Of a DNA stretch of 33,158 nt, positions 22,381-31,405 are shown piece after piece. Below the pieces are notes generated by a model. The model ran no database searches. It was given only the letters and a program-made list of their open reading frames with translations, and was not told the origin of the DNA. The stretch's first letter is position 1; the number at the start of each line of letters is the position of its first letter. The position numbers and the translations under genes are program-made. The DNA comes from Paludibacteraceae bacterium (lineage in GTDB: Bacteria; Bacteroidota; Bacteroidia; Bacteroidales; Paludibacteraceae), in assembly GCA_017517845.1 (NCBI GenBank), contig JAFWXW010000034.1, positions 1-33,158 on the forward strand, in the 5' to 3' direction.

Positions 22381-23739
22381 ATGGCAGAAGAAATCGTAAA
22401 GAAAAGAAGGGCACGCATCAAAGTTACTCCAACAGAAGCGGCCACACCAGAGCCTATAGTAGAGGTTGTTCCTAATACTATAGACACTACCACATCTAAT
22501 TCTTCCCAAGAAGAAAAACCGATGAATGTAGAATCTACCGAAAAAGTAGAAACTATACTTTCCAAAACAGAAAAAAGAGTCCCAGAAAGAACTTATGAAA
22601 AAGCAGACAAACCATACGAGTTTGATGACATCATAAAAGGGTCTGGCGTACTAGAGATAGTTCAAGATGGTTATGGATTCCTTCGTTCTCCAGAGTACGA
22701 TTATTTTCCATCTCCAGATGATATATACGTTTCACAATCACAAATTAGACTTTTTGGTCTAAAAACCGGTGATACAGTAGAAGGTCCTATTCGTCCTCCA
22801 AAAGAAGGCGAGAAATATTTCCCACTAGTAAGAGTTGAAAAAATAAATGGTCGCGACCCTGAATTTGTAAGAGACAGAGTACCATTTGAGCACCTTACTC
22901 CCCTATTCCCTAATGAAAAATTTAATATCTGTGGAGGTAATCACACCACCATGGCTACAAGAATAGTAGATTTATTTAGCCCTATAGGCAAAGGACAACG
23001 TGGTCTTATCGTGGCACAACCAAAAACTGGTAAAACTGTTCTTTTAAAAGAATTGGCTAATGCCATTTTGGAAAATCACCCAGAAGTATATATGATTATT
23101 CTTCTTATAGACGAACGTCCAGAAGAAGTAACAGATATGGCTCGTAGTGTTCGTGCAGAGGTGGTTTCATCTACATTTGACGAACCTGCCGAAAAACACG
23201 TCAAAGTGGCATCTATAGTTCACGAAAAAGCAAAACGTCTAGTAGAATGTGGTCATGATGTGGTTATCCTATTGGACTCTATTACTCGTCTAGCTCGTGC
23301 ATACAACACCACTGCTCCTGCTTCTGGCAAAGTACTCTCTGGTGGTGTAGATGCTAATGCACTTCACAAACCAAAACGCTTCTTCGGTGCTGCTCGTAAT
23401 ATAGAAAATGGTGGAAGTTTAACCATTATTGCAACAGCATTGACCGAAACTGGTTCTAAAATGGACGATGTCATATTTGAAGAATTCAAGGGAACTGGTA
23501 ATATGGAACTTCAACTAGACAGAAAATTATCAAATCGTCGTATATTCCCTGCTATAGACATTATGGCTTCTGGAACACGTAGAGACGACCTTCTTCTAGA
23601 TGAAAACACTATGAGAAGGGTTTGGATTACACGCCAACACCTTTCTGACATGAATTCTATAGAAGCTATGGAATTCTTAAAAAAACAAATGGAAGGAACC
23701 ATGAATAATGAAGAATTTTTATTATCCATGAATTCATAA
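22381..23739 (+). CDS. rho: Transcription termination factor Rho
   Basis: Rho is the hexameric RNA-dependent ATPase that ends transcription of untranslated RNA. The 452-residue protein has the RNA-binding cold-shock-like domain (about 85-160, [32 protein letters not shown]) and the ATPase core with P-loop [12 protein letters not shown] (about 211), [26 protein letters not shown], the Q-loop [15 protein letters not shown] and the R-loop [11 protein letters not shown]. In place of the usual N-terminal helical domain there is a Ser/Thr/Glu/Lys-rich, probably disordered stretch of about 75 residues. I chose ATG 22381; an in-frame ATG at 22354 lies in a hairpin and adds nothing recognisable. nifJ follows after 38 bp and may be partly cotranscribed. 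Confidence 0.95.
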   Translation: MAEEIVKKRRARIKVTPTEAATPEPIVEVVPNTIDTTTSNSSQEEKPMNVESTEKVETILSKTEKRVPERTYEKADKPYEFDDIIKGSGVLEIVQDGYGFLRSPEYDYFPSPDDIYVSQSQIRLFGLKTGDTVEGPIRPPKEGEKYFPLVRVEKINGRDPEFVRDRVPFEHLTPLFPNEKFNICGGNHTTMATRIVDLFSPIGKGQRGLIVAQPKTGKTVLLKELANAILENHPEVYMIILLIDERPEEVTDMARSVRAEVVSSTFDEPAEKHVKVASIVHEKAKRLVECGHDVVILLDSITRLARAYNTTAPASGKVLSGGVDANALHKPKRFFGAARNIENGGSLTIIATALTETGSKMDDVIFEEFKGTGNMELQLDRKLSNRRIFPAIDIMASGTRRDDLLLDENTMRRVWITRQHLSDMNSIEAMEFLKKQMEGTMNNEEFLLSMNS

Positions 23740-23777
23740 ACGAATTATATTTTAAAACTTTTATAATTTTTAAAACA

Positions 23778-26700
23778 ATGGCAAAAGAAAAAAAATTTCT
23801 AACCTGTGATGGTAACCAAGCTGCTGCACATATTTCATATATGTTCTCAGAAGTAGCTGCTATCTATCCTATCACACCTTCATCTACTATGGCAGAATAT
23901 GTAGATGAATGGTCAGCTGCAGGTCGCAAAAACATTTTTGGCGAAACTGTATTGGTACAAGAAATGCAATCAGAAGGTGGTGCAGCTGGTGCTGTACACG
24001 GATCTTTACAAGCAGGTGCATTAACTACTACTTACACCGCTTCTCAAGGTCTATTACTTATGATTCCTAATATGTACAAAATAGCTGGCGAGTTATTACC
24101 TTGTGTATTCCACGTTTCAGCTCGTACATTGGCTTCTCATGCTCTTTGTATCTTCGGTGACCACCAAGACGTTATGGCTTGCCGCCAAACTGGCTTCGCT
24201 ATGTTGGCAGAAGGCTCTGTTCAAGAAGTTATGGACTTAGCTGGTGTGGCTCACTTAGCTACTATTAAATCTCGTGTTCCTTTTGTAAACTTCTTTGATG
24301 GTTTCCGTACTTCTCACGAAATCCAAAAAATCGAAGCTCTAGAAAACGAAGATTTAGCTCCACTTATCGACCAAGAAGCATTAGCAGAATTCCGTGCTCG
24401 TGCATTAAATCCTAATAAACCTGTTATGCGTGGTATGGCAGAAAACCCAGATCACTTCTTCCAACACCGTGAAAGCAGCAACACATTTTATAATAATGTT
24501 CCTGCAATCGTGGAAGAATACATGAACGAAATCAACAAAATTACAGGTCGCAACTATGGTTTATTCAATTACTACGGTGCAGAAGATGCAGACCGCGTAA
24601 TTATTGCTATGGGTTCTGTAACAGAAGCTATCCGCGAAACTATAGATTACTTAATGGCAAAAGGTGAAAAAGTTGGTTTAATCGCTGTTCACCTATATCG
24701 TCCATTCTCTGCAAAACACTTCTTAGCAGCTCTTCCAAAATCTGCTAAACGTATTGCAGTATTAGACAGAACAAAAGAACCAGGAGCAAATGGCGAACCT
24801 CTATACCTAGATGTTAAAGATATTCTTTACAACATGGAAGACGCTCCACTTGTAGTTGGTGGTCGTTATGGTTTAGGTTCAAAAGATACCACTCCTGCTC
24901 AAATCTTAGCTGTTTATGAAAACTTAGCTATGAACGAACCTAAAAACCAATTCAACATTGGTATCGAAGACGACGTTACTTTCACTTCTCTTCCTAAAAA
25001 AGAAGAAGTGGCTGTAGGTGGCGAAGGTATGTTTGAAGCTAAATTCTATGGTTTAGGTGCAGACGGTACTGTAGGTGCTAACAAAAACTCTGTAAAAATT
25101 ATTGGTGACAATACCAATAAATATTGCCAAGCATATTTCTCATACGACTCTAAGAAATCTGGTGGTTTCACCTGTTCTCACTTACGTTTTGGTGACACTG
25201 CTATCCGCAGTACATATTTAGTAAACACTCCAAACTTTGTTGCTTGCCACGTTCAAGCTTACTTACGTATGTATGACGTGACTCGTGGTCTTCAAAAAAA
25301 TGGTACATTCCTTTTGAATACCGTTTGGAACGAAGAAGAATTAGCTAAAAACTTACCTAATAAAGTTAAACGCTATTTTGCACAAAACAACATCACTGTT
25401 TACTATATCAACGCTACTCAAATAGCACAAGAAATAGGTCTTGGGAACCGTACTAACACTATTCTTCAATCTGCATTCTTCCGTATCACTGGTGTAATTC
25501 CAGTAGATTTAGCAGTAGAACAAATGAAGAAATTCATTGTTAAATCTTACGGTAAAAAAGGTCAAGACATCGTTGACAAAAACAATGCTGCTGTAGATCG
25601 TGGTGGTGAATACAAACAACTTACTATCGATGCTGCTTGGGCAAACCTAGCAGATGATGAAGTTGTAGCAAACAACGACCCAGCATTTATCAACGAAATA
25701 GTTCGTCCTATCAATGCTCAAGACGGTGACTTACTTCCTGTTTCTGCATTTAAAGGTATCGAAGATGGTACTTGGTATGCAGGTACAGCTAAATATGAAA
25801 AACGTGGTGTAGCAGCATTCGTTCCAGTATGGAATGCAGAAAACTGTATCCAATGTAACAAATGTGCTTACGTTTGTCCTCACGCTTGTATCCGTCCATT
25901 CGTTCTAGACGAAACAGAAGCTGCTGGTCTAAACGCAGACATGATAGAAATGAAAGCTCCTGCTGCAATGAAAGGAATGAAATTCCGTATGCAAGTAGGC
26001 GTTATGGACTGTCTTGGTTGTGGAAACTGTGCTGATGTATGTCCTGGTAATCCAAAACTTGGTGGTCCTGCACTTAAGATGGTTTCTCTTGAAAGCCAAC
26101 TTTCAGAAGCTGCAAATTGGGATTACTGCGTAAAAAATGTGAAATCTAAACAAAACTTAGTAGATGTTTCTGCTAACGTTAAGAACTCACAATTTGCTAC
26201 TCCATTATTTGAATTCTCTGGAGCTTGCTCTGGTTGTGGTGAAACTCCATACGTTAAGTTATTAACTCAACTATTCGGTGACCGTCAAATCATAGCAAAC
26301 GCAACAGGTTGTTCATCAATTTACTCTGGTTCAGTTCCTTCTACTCCATATACAACTAATGAAAAAGGTCAAGGTCCAGCTTGGGCAAACTCATTATTTG
26401 AAGATTTCTGCGAATTCGGTATGGGTATGGAACTAGCTAACGAAAAAATGAAAGCTCGCTTAACAGACCTTATGACCAAAGGTCAAACTTGCGACTGCTG
26501 CTCAGATGAACTTAAAGGCTTATTTGCTGAATGGATTGAAAACCAAAACAATGCAGAAAAAACCAAAGAACTTGCAGAAAAAATCATTCCTGCTGTAGAA
26601 GCTTGTGATTGTGACATCTGCAAAGGTATCGCTGCATTAAAAGGTTATTTAGTAAAACGTAGCCAATGGATTATCGGTGGTGACGGTGCATCTTATGATA

Positions 26701-27317
26701 TAGGTTATGGTGGTCTAGACCACGTTATCGCATCTGGCAAAGATGTTAATATCCTAGTATTAGATACAGAAGTTTACTCTAACACTGGTGGTCAATCATC
26801 TAAATCTACTCCTGTAGGTGCTATCGCTAAGTTTGCTGCTGCAGGTAAACGTGTTCGTAAAAAAGACCTTGGTATGATTGCTACCACATACGGTTATGTA
26901 TATGTAGCTCAAATTGCTATGGGTGCAGACCAAGCACAATGCTTAAAAGCTATCCGCGAAGCAGAAGCTTATCCTGGTCCTTCTTTAATCATTGCTTACG
27001 CTCCTTGTATCAACCACGGTTTGAAAAAAGGTATGGGTAAAGCACAAGAAGAACAAGAAAATGCTGTTAAATGCGGTTACTGGCACTTATGGCGTTATAA
27101 CCCAGCATTAGAAGCAGAAGGTAAAAACCCATTCACACTTGATAGCAAAGAACCAAACTGGGAAGGATTTAAAGACTTCTTGAAAGGTGAAGTTCGCTAT
27201 GCTTCTGTTATGAAACAATATCCAGCAGAAGCTGATGAGTTGTTCCAAGCTGCAGAAGACAATGCTAAATGGCGTTACAACAGCTACAAACGCATGGAAA
27301 AACAATGGGCTGAATAA
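23778..27317 (+). CDS. nifJ: Pyruvate:ferredoxin (flavodoxin) oxidoreductase
   Basis: This single-chain 1179-residue enzyme oxidises pyruvate to acetyl-CoA and CO2 and passes electrons to ferredoxin, the central pyruvate reaction of anaerobic Bacteroidales. The start matches the family (CDGNQAAAHISYMFSEVAAI, YPITPSSTMAEY). Two [4Fe-4S] motifs follow: CIQCNKCAYVCPHAC (from residue 690) and CLGCGNCADVCPGN (from 745). The C-terminal thiamine-diphosphate domain has CSGCGETPYVKLL with the proximal-cluster cysteines and GGDGASYDIGYGGLDHV. Between residues about 895 and 955 an extra segment carries CDCC (905-908) and CDCDIC (943-948). Codon use leans more to C-ending codons than in neighbours, suggesting high expression. 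I see no clear TAnnTTTG promoter in the 38 bp before it. Confidence 0.97.
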   Translation: MAKEKKFLTCDGNQAAAHISYMFSEVAAIYPITPSSTMAEYVDEWSAAGRKNIFGETVLVQEMQSEGGAAGAVHGSLQAGALTTTYTASQGLLLMIPNMYKIAGELLPCVFHVSARTLASHALCIFGDHQDVMACRQTGFAMLAEGSVQEVMDLAGVAHLATIKSRVPFVNFFDGFRTSHEIQKIEALENEDLAPLIDQEALAEFRARALNPNKPVMRGMAENPDHFFQHRESSNTFYNNVPAIVEEYMNEINKITGRNYGLFNYYGAEDADRVIIAMGSVTEAIRETIDYLMAKGEKVGLIAVHLYRPFSAKHFLAALPKSAKRIAVLDRTKEPGANGEPLYLDVKDILYNMEDAPLVVGGRYGLGSKDTTPAQILAVYENLAMNEPKNQFNIGIEDDVTFTSLPKKEEVAVGGEGMFEAKFYGLGADGTVGANKNSVKIIGDNTNKYCQAYFSYDSKKSGGFTCSHLRFGDTAIRSTYLVNTPNFVACHVQAYLRMYDVTRGLQKNGTFLLNTVWNEEELAKNLPNKVKRYFAQNNITVYYINATQIAQEIGLGNRTNTILQSAFFRITGVIPVDLAVEQMKKFIVKSYGKKGQDIVDKNNAAVDRGGEYKQLTIDAAWANLADDEVVANNDPAFINEIVRPINAQDGDLLPVSAFKGIEDGTWYAGTAKYEKRGVAAFVPVWNAENCIQCNKCAYVCPHACIRPFVLDETEAAGLNADMIEMKAPAAMKGMKFRMQVGVMDCLGCGNCADVCPGNPKLGGPALKMVSLESQLSEAANWDYCVKNVKSKQNLVDVSANVKNSQFATPLFEFSGACSGCGETPYVKLLTQLFGDRQIIANATGCSSIYSGSVPSTPYTTNEKGQGPAWANSLFEDFCEFGMGMELANEKMKARLTDLMTKGQTCDCCSDELKGLFAEWIENQNNAEKTKELAEKIIPAVEACDCDICKGIAALKGYLVKRSQWIIGGDGASYDIGYGGLDHVIASGKDVNILVLDTEVYSNTGGQSSKSTPVGAIAKFAAAGKRVRKKDLGMIATTYGYVYVAQIAMGADQAQCLKAIREAEAYPGPSLIIAYAPCINHGLKKGMGKAQEEQENAVKCGYWHLWRYNPALEAEGKNPFTLDSKEPNWEGFKDFLKGEVRYASVMKQYPAEADELFQAAEDNAKWRYNSYKRMEKQWAE

Positions 27318-27333
27318 TTTCAGCCCCCTATAT

Positions 27334-27366
27334 AAAAAATGAGTTGCAAATTGCAACTCATTTTTT
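27334..27366. terminator. Bidirectional terminator between nifJ and the HU gene
   Basis: Perfect 16-bp inverted repeat around one base: AAAAAATGAGTTGCAA and TTGCAACTCATTTTTT. The stop codon and last lysine codons of the convergent HU gene are inside it. Confidence 0.93.
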
Positions 27367-27636
27367 ATTTATTTTATCTGATAATTCTGCTCCCGACTTA
27401 AACTTAACAACATTCTTGGCTTCTATTGTCATTGTCTCTTTTGTACTAGGATTTATTCCTGTTCTACTAGATCTTTCCACCACAGAAAATGCACCAAAAC
27501 CAGATAGTGCCACTTTATCTCCCTTTTTTAATGCTTGCGATACTGATTTTATAAAACCATCTAGTGCTTTTCTTGCCATTACCTTACTAATACCCGCATT
27601 ATTAGCCATGGCATCTATTAATTCTGTCTTATTCAT
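27358..27636 (-). CDS. HU/IHF-family DNA-binding protein
   Basis: HU proteins bend and compact DNA as dimers. The 92-residue protein has the standard fold: N-terminal helices (MNKTELIDAMANNAGISKVMARKALDGF), the GDKVALSGFGAFSVVER strands, the DNA-gripping arm with TGINPSTKET, and the end NVVKFKSGAELSDKIN. I chose ATG 27636, which gives the family start; the frame is open to 27666 but the extra residues do not fit and overlap the promoter region. A promoter box lies 24 bp upstream. It converges with nifJ. Confidence 0.95.
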   Translation of the reverse strand: MNKTELIDAMANNAGISKVMARKALDGFIKSVSQALKKGDKVALSGFGAFSVVERSSRTGINPSTKETMTIEAKNVVKFKSGAELSDKINKK

Positions 27637-27659
27637 AATATTTATTTTTTTGGTTATCA

Positions 27660-27667
27660 CAAACATA
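27660..27667 (-). promoter_or_regulatory. HU gene promoter -7 box
   Basis: TATGTTTG on the minus strand fits TAnnTTTG, about 24 bp before the start codon. Confidence 0.6.
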
Positions 27668-27722
27668 CATATTTTTTTTGACTTTTTATATAATTCTCTG
27701 CTATAATCTATAATTATTTCCT

Positions 27723-27730
27723 TAATTTTG
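27723..27730 (+). promoter_or_regulatory. Promoter -7 box of the rhomboid operon
   Basis: TAATTTTG fits TAnnTTTG. It predicts a leader of about 100 nt that contains repeat element D. Confidence 0.6.
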
Positions 27731-27740
27731 CACTATTTAT

Positions 27741-27826
27741 AATTAGGAAGGAGGAATTCGAAGAATCGCCGTAGGCAATGAGGAATTAAAAAATAACTCC
27801 TAACTCCTAACCCCTAACTCCTAACT
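27741..27826. repeat. Repeat element D: inverted partial copy plus heptamer array
   Basis: The left part (27741-27787) reads AATTAGGAAGG, then AATCGCCGTAGGCAAT and GAGGAATT, which is the reverse complement (one base shorter) of the ATTGCCTAACGGCGATT edge of copy A. The right part (27795-27826) is a plus-oriented array AACTCCT, AACTCCT, AACCCCT, AACTCCT, AACTTTT. The whole lies between the promoter box at 27723 and the rhomboid start. Confidence 0.75.
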
Positions 27827-27838
27827 TTTATAATTTAT

Positions 27839-28603
27839 ATGAATAACTACGAACCGATAAATAGAAACTTTCCACCGATAATTAAAAACTTAATTATCAT
27901 AAATGTGCTATGCTGGTTGGCCTCAATAACTTTGCCTAGGGCATTCAATATAGATATTGTAGAACTTTTTGGACTTCACTATTGGGGCAGCGAGGCTTTT
28001 AAACCATATCAGTTTATCACATATATGTTCCTTCACGACACATCATCTGTAGGACACTTATTCTTTAATATGTTTGGTCTATGGATGTTTGGTAAAGACA
28101 TAGAACTATTCTGGGGCAGAAATAAATTCCTTATCTTCTACTTCTTTACAGGCATTGGAGCTGGTATAATACAAGAATTGGTATGGCATATAGATTTGTC
28201 TAGGGCTGCAGAAGCATTTAATATGTATGCTTCCACAAAAGATATTACTCTACTCAAACCATATTTAACCAATCTCACAGAACATACCTACATACCAATA
28301 GGAAGACTTATGGAGCTAAAAGAACAAATTCTTTCTAGTGCAGTTACTGTAGGTGCTTCGGGAGCTCTTTTTGGCATATTATTGGCATTTGCCATGATAT
28401 TCCCACAAGCTAGAATGATGCTTTTATTCCTTCCATTCCCTATCAGAGCACCATATTTTGTGGCTATTTATGCCGTGGTGGAATTATTCTGTGGAGTGGC
28501 TCAAACCGCAGACGGAGTGGCACATTTCGCCCATCTTGGCGGTATGATATTCGGGCTAATCCTTATTTTATTCTGGAAAAAATCTGGTAAATTCTACAAC
28601 TAA
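27839..28603 (+). CDS. Rhomboid-family intramembrane serine protease (first of pair)
   Basis: Rhomboids cut substrate proteins within or next to their membrane helices. The 254-residue protein has about six membrane helices and the complete catalytic set: GHLFFNMFGLWMFG (HxxxN) in helix 2, TVGASGALFG with the nucleophile Ser in helix 4, and AHFAHLGGMIFG with the catalytic His in helix 6. The TAATG overlap with the next gene couples them. It is the first gene of a six-gene run, and its leader holds repeat element D. Substrates are unknown. Confidence 0.93.
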   Translation: MNNYEPINRNFPPIIKNLIIINVLCWLASITLPRAFNIDIVELFGLHYWGSEAFKPYQFITYMFLHDTSSVGHLFFNMFGLWMFGKDIELFWGRNKFLIFYFFTGIGAGIIQELVWHIDLSRAAEAFNMYASTKDITLLKPYLTNLTEHTYIPIGRLMELKEQILSSAVTVGASGALFGILLAFAMIFPQARMMLLFLPFPIRAPYFVAIYAVVELFCGVAQTADGVAHFAHLGGMIFGLILILFWKKSGKFYN

Positions 28604-29511
28604 TGGCTAATATTTTAGAAGAAATTAAGCAGAGTTTTAATAAGGGAAATTATCTAACCAGATTAATATATATTAATGCTGGAGTTTTTCTAGTGGTTCA
28701 ACTTCTAAGTGTAGTATTTTACCTTTTGGATATTTCTAATATATGGTTCACATATCTAGAACTTCCTGCTTTTTTCCACACTTTGATGAAACAACCATGG
28801 AGCATAATCACATATATGTTTATGCACCGAGACCTCATACACTTGATATTCAACCTGCTAGCTTTGTATTGGTTTGGAAAGATTTTCATCGACTACTTTA
28901 GTCAAAAACAATTAGTTGGGCTTTATATCTTGGGTGGTATTGGCGGAGCCATATTTTATTTAATTGCTTATAATATTACCAATACTTTTCAATACAATAT
29001 ATTTTTCTCATACCTTATAGGGGCTTCTGCTTCTGTTATGGCAATAATTTTTGCATTGGTAAGATATATTCCAGACGAAGAAATTAATTTGGCACTTATT
29101 GGTCCTGTAAAATTAAAATATTTGGGTATTGGTATGCTTATTTTGGATATTATTGGCACTACTTCTGGAAACGCAGGAGGAAGCATTGCTCATATTGGCG
29201 GAGCCGTGACTGGTTATTTATTTGGTCATTTAATGATAAATTCAGGAAAAGATATTACAGTACCAATAAATAAACTCATTACATGGGTAAATGATTTTTT
29301 TAAACGAAATAAAAAGCCTAAATTTACAGTTCATAAGAATACCAGCAAAACCGACGAAGAGTGGAATATAGAAAACAATAATAGAAAACGTAAAAATAAT
29401 GAGGAGATAGATAGAATTCTGGACAAAATAAAAAAAACAGGTTATGCCAATCTTTCTGATGAAGAGAAGAAAAAACTTTTTGATTTAAGTAATAAACAGA
29501 TTACCAAGTGA
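28603..29511 (+). CDS. Rhomboid-family intramembrane serine protease (second of pair)
   Basis: The 302-residue protein has the rhomboid core in the first 220 residues: MHRDLIHLIFNLLALYWFG, LIGASASVMA with the nucleophile Ser (GASA instead of the usual GASG), and SIAHIGGAVTGYLFG with the His. It continues in a charged cytoplasmic tail of about 75 residues (FKRNKKPKFTVHKN to EKKKLFDLSNKQITK) that ends in a motif (DRILDKIKKTGYANLSDEEK) recurrent in Bacteroidota rhomboids. Its stop overlaps the GTG start of the next gene by 4 bp. Two adjacent, different rhomboids suggest a division of labour or a heteromeric unit; this is inference. Confidence 0.92.
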   Translation: MANILEEIKQSFNKGNYLTRLIYINAGVFLVVQLLSVVFYLLDISNIWFTYLELPAFFHTLMKQPWSIITYMFMHRDLIHLIFNLLALYWFGKIFIDYFSQKQLVGLYILGGIGGAIFYLIAYNITNTFQYNIFFSYLIGASASVMAIIFALVRYIPDEEINLALIGPVKLKYLGIGMLILDIIGTTSGNAGGSIAHIGGAVTGYLFGHLMINSGKDITVPINKLITWVNDFFKRNKKPKFTVHKNTSKTDEEWNIENNNRKRKNNEEIDRILDKIKKTGYANLSDEEKKKLFDLSNKQITK

Positions 29512-30557
29512 GAAGAAAAATTGTAAATTTAATATTGATTATAATCAGCTGTGTATTAACATTTTGCTTAATACTGCTAAGTATAATGCCATATAGTCAT
29601 ATTATATCATCGTATATCGGAAATTTTTCTCTTGCTTTTCCATATATTCTCATCTCTACTATTATAGTTTTCTTTGTGGCATTGATAAGATTTTCATCTT
29701 GGAGTCTTATTATCTGCTTGATAGGTTTTGCATGTAGTATTCCAAATTTATTTAAGACATTTAGTTTTTCTCCAGAAATAGAAGCCAAAAACGCAGAAAC
29801 CTCTATAAGTCTGCTAAGTTATAATGTCCACTTCTTCAACTTCTTTAAGCCAGACAATGCCATGGATTACATTAAATATTGTGATGCAGACATTATTTGT
29901 ATTCAGGAGTTTACTTGCTCTAGAAAACTTGTGGATAAATTTTCACTTGCAGCAATAAGATTGAGTCTTTATAAATACCCATATTCACATATTGAGTTTT
30001 TGGGTGGTAATAAAAACATGAAAAAAGGTATTGCAACGTTTTCTAAATATCCTATCATTAAAAAGGAAAAAATAGACTTAAATAGCAATAATCATGGGGC
30101 GATAAATTCTTATATTAAGATTAAGAAGGACACTTTGCAGGTGATAAATTGCTATTTGGAATCCAATAAACTTACTCAAGAAGACAAAAACATTACCCAA
30201 TGGGAAACTCAAAACGAACCTATAAAAAAGATTTATAACAAGCTGAGTGATGCAGCAAACACACGTCGCAAACAATCCGAAATAGTTTCTTCAAAGAAAA
30301 ATCCTAATATTTCTTCTATTCTATGCGGAGACATAAATGATGTACCTAGCTCTTTTGTTTACAGAGAGTTGCGAGGTGACTACAAAGATGCATTCCTTAG
30401 TTTAGGCAAGGGATTTGGCAATACTTTTCATGAAGGAATCTATAATTTTAGGATAGATTACATATTTTTTAATAACTTTGTAGAGCCACATTTATTTTCT
30501 GTGGACAAAATAGAAAAATCAGACCATTACCCTATTTTATTTAAATTTGAATTATGA
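29508..30557 (+). CDS. Membrane-anchored endonuclease/exonuclease/phosphatase-family protein
   Basis: The 349-residue protein starts with three membrane helices (about 7-30, 40-60, 66-82) followed by an EEP domain (about 100-349). Motifs are LLSYNVHFFN, CIQEF with the metal-binding Glu, CGDINDVPSS, RIDYIFF and KSDHYPIL. The catalytic domain is expected outside the cytoplasm or at the membrane surface. The start codon is GTG, overlapping the rhomboid stop (GTGA), and the end overlaps the next gene (ATGA), so four genes here are translationally coupled. Substrate unknown. Rhomboid pair followed by this EEP type is a recurring order in Bacteroidales as I recall. Confidence 0.88.
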   Translation: MRRKIVNLILIIISCVLTFCLILLSIMPYSHIISSYIGNFSLAFPYILISTIIVFFVALIRFSSWSLIICLIGFACSIPNLFKTFSFSPEIEAKNAETSISLLSYNVHFFNFFKPDNAMDYIKYCDADIICIQEFTCSRKLVDKFSLAAIRLSLYKYPYSHIEFLGGNKNMKKGIATFSKYPIIKKEKIDLNSNNHGAINSYIKIKKDTLQVINCYLESNKLTQEDKNITQWETQNEPIKKIYNKLSDAANTRRKQSEIVSSKKNPNISSILCGDINDVPSSFVYRELRGDYKDAFLSLGKGFGNTFHEGIYNFRIDYIFFNNFVEPHLFSVDKIEKSDHYPILFKFEL

Positions 30558-30967
30558 CAGGATTAATTACTAGATACTATGCTATCTATATTTTACTTTT
30601 AGCATTGTTTGCAGGTATTCATTTCTTCATGCCTGTATTTGAGATTGGTGCCGATGCCGCCTACGCCACAAGCGTTGTTTGCATTGTATTTCTTTTTACC
30701 ATTCCAGTTACATTAAAATTATTCTCTGTAAAGACAAAAGGCAATAAAAAATTAAAAACCAAAGAAGAGAAAGTATCTAATTATATGATTTGGGCACGTA
30801 ACCAAATGTATTTAGTGGCTCTTCCTGCTGTGGTTTCTGCCATCGGATATGGATTTCTAAGAGACCGTTCTACCATATTTTGTTATCTTATAGCTTTTGT
30901 GGCACTTATTATGTGTAAACCTACCAAAGCAAAAATGGAAGAATGTACTAGTGATTTTGATATTTAA
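30554..30967 (+). CDS. Small membrane protein of unknown function
   Basis: I do not recognise this 137-residue protein. It has about four membrane helices (roughly 9-27, 36-57, 87-104 and 107-121), a Lys-rich loop between helices 2 and 3 (KTKGNKKLKTKEEK), and a short acidic tail. It is coupled to the upstream EEP gene by an ATGA overlap and lies 17 bp before the HAD gene, so it belongs to the rhomboid transcription unit. Confidence 0.7.
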   Translation: MTGLITRYYAIYILLLALFAGIHFFMPVFEIGADAAYATSVVCIVFLFTIPVTLKLFSVKTKGNKKLKTKEEKVSNYMIWARNQMYLVALPAVVSAIGYGFLRDRSTIFCYLIAFVALIMCKPTKAKMEECTSDFDI

Positions 30968-30984
30968 TATTTAAATAGAAATAT

Positions 30985-31404
30985 ATGGAGATTATAGCTG
31001 TAGATTTCGACGGTACCATAGTGGAACATGCTTTCCCACAAATAGGTAAACCTATTCCATTTGCCATAGAAACACTATTAAAACTTCAAAAAGATGGTTA
31101 TAGACTAGTTTTATGGACTGTGAGAACAGGCAGATTACTCAATGATGCCGTTCAATATTGTCGCGAGCGTGGACTAGAGTTTTATGCCATAAATTGTGAA
31201 TATCCAGAAGAAAAAATCACTCCAGAAAGTGGAAGAAAAATAGCTGCTGATATTTACATAGATGACAGAAACTTAGGCGGACTTCCAGATTGGGGCGTTA
31301 TCTACTCTATCATCAAGGGTAAAACCACTCCTACTTATAATATGGAATATGCTCACCCAAAATCCAAAGGATTTATAGAAAAAATCAGAAATCTTTTCCA
31401 TTAA
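30985..31404 (+). CDS. Small HAD-superfamily hydrolase
   Basis: The 139-residue protein carries the HAD signatures: AVDFDGTIVEH with the nucleophile and acid/base Asp (motif I), LVLWTVRTGR (motif II) and ADIYIDDRNLGG (motif IV). It lacks a cap domain, which usually means a large or exposed substrate such as a nucleotide-sugar or polymer end; the actual phosphate ester is unknown. It lies in the rhomboid run, one base before the GNAT gene. Confidence 0.85.
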   Translation: MEIIAVDFDGTIVEHAFPQIGKPIPFAIETLLKLQKDGYRLVLWTVRTGRLLNDAVQYCRERGLEFYAINCEYPEEKITPESGRKIAADIYIDDRNLGGLPDWGVIYSIIKGKTTPTYNMEYAHPKSKGFIEKIRNLFH

Positions 31405-31405
31405 T

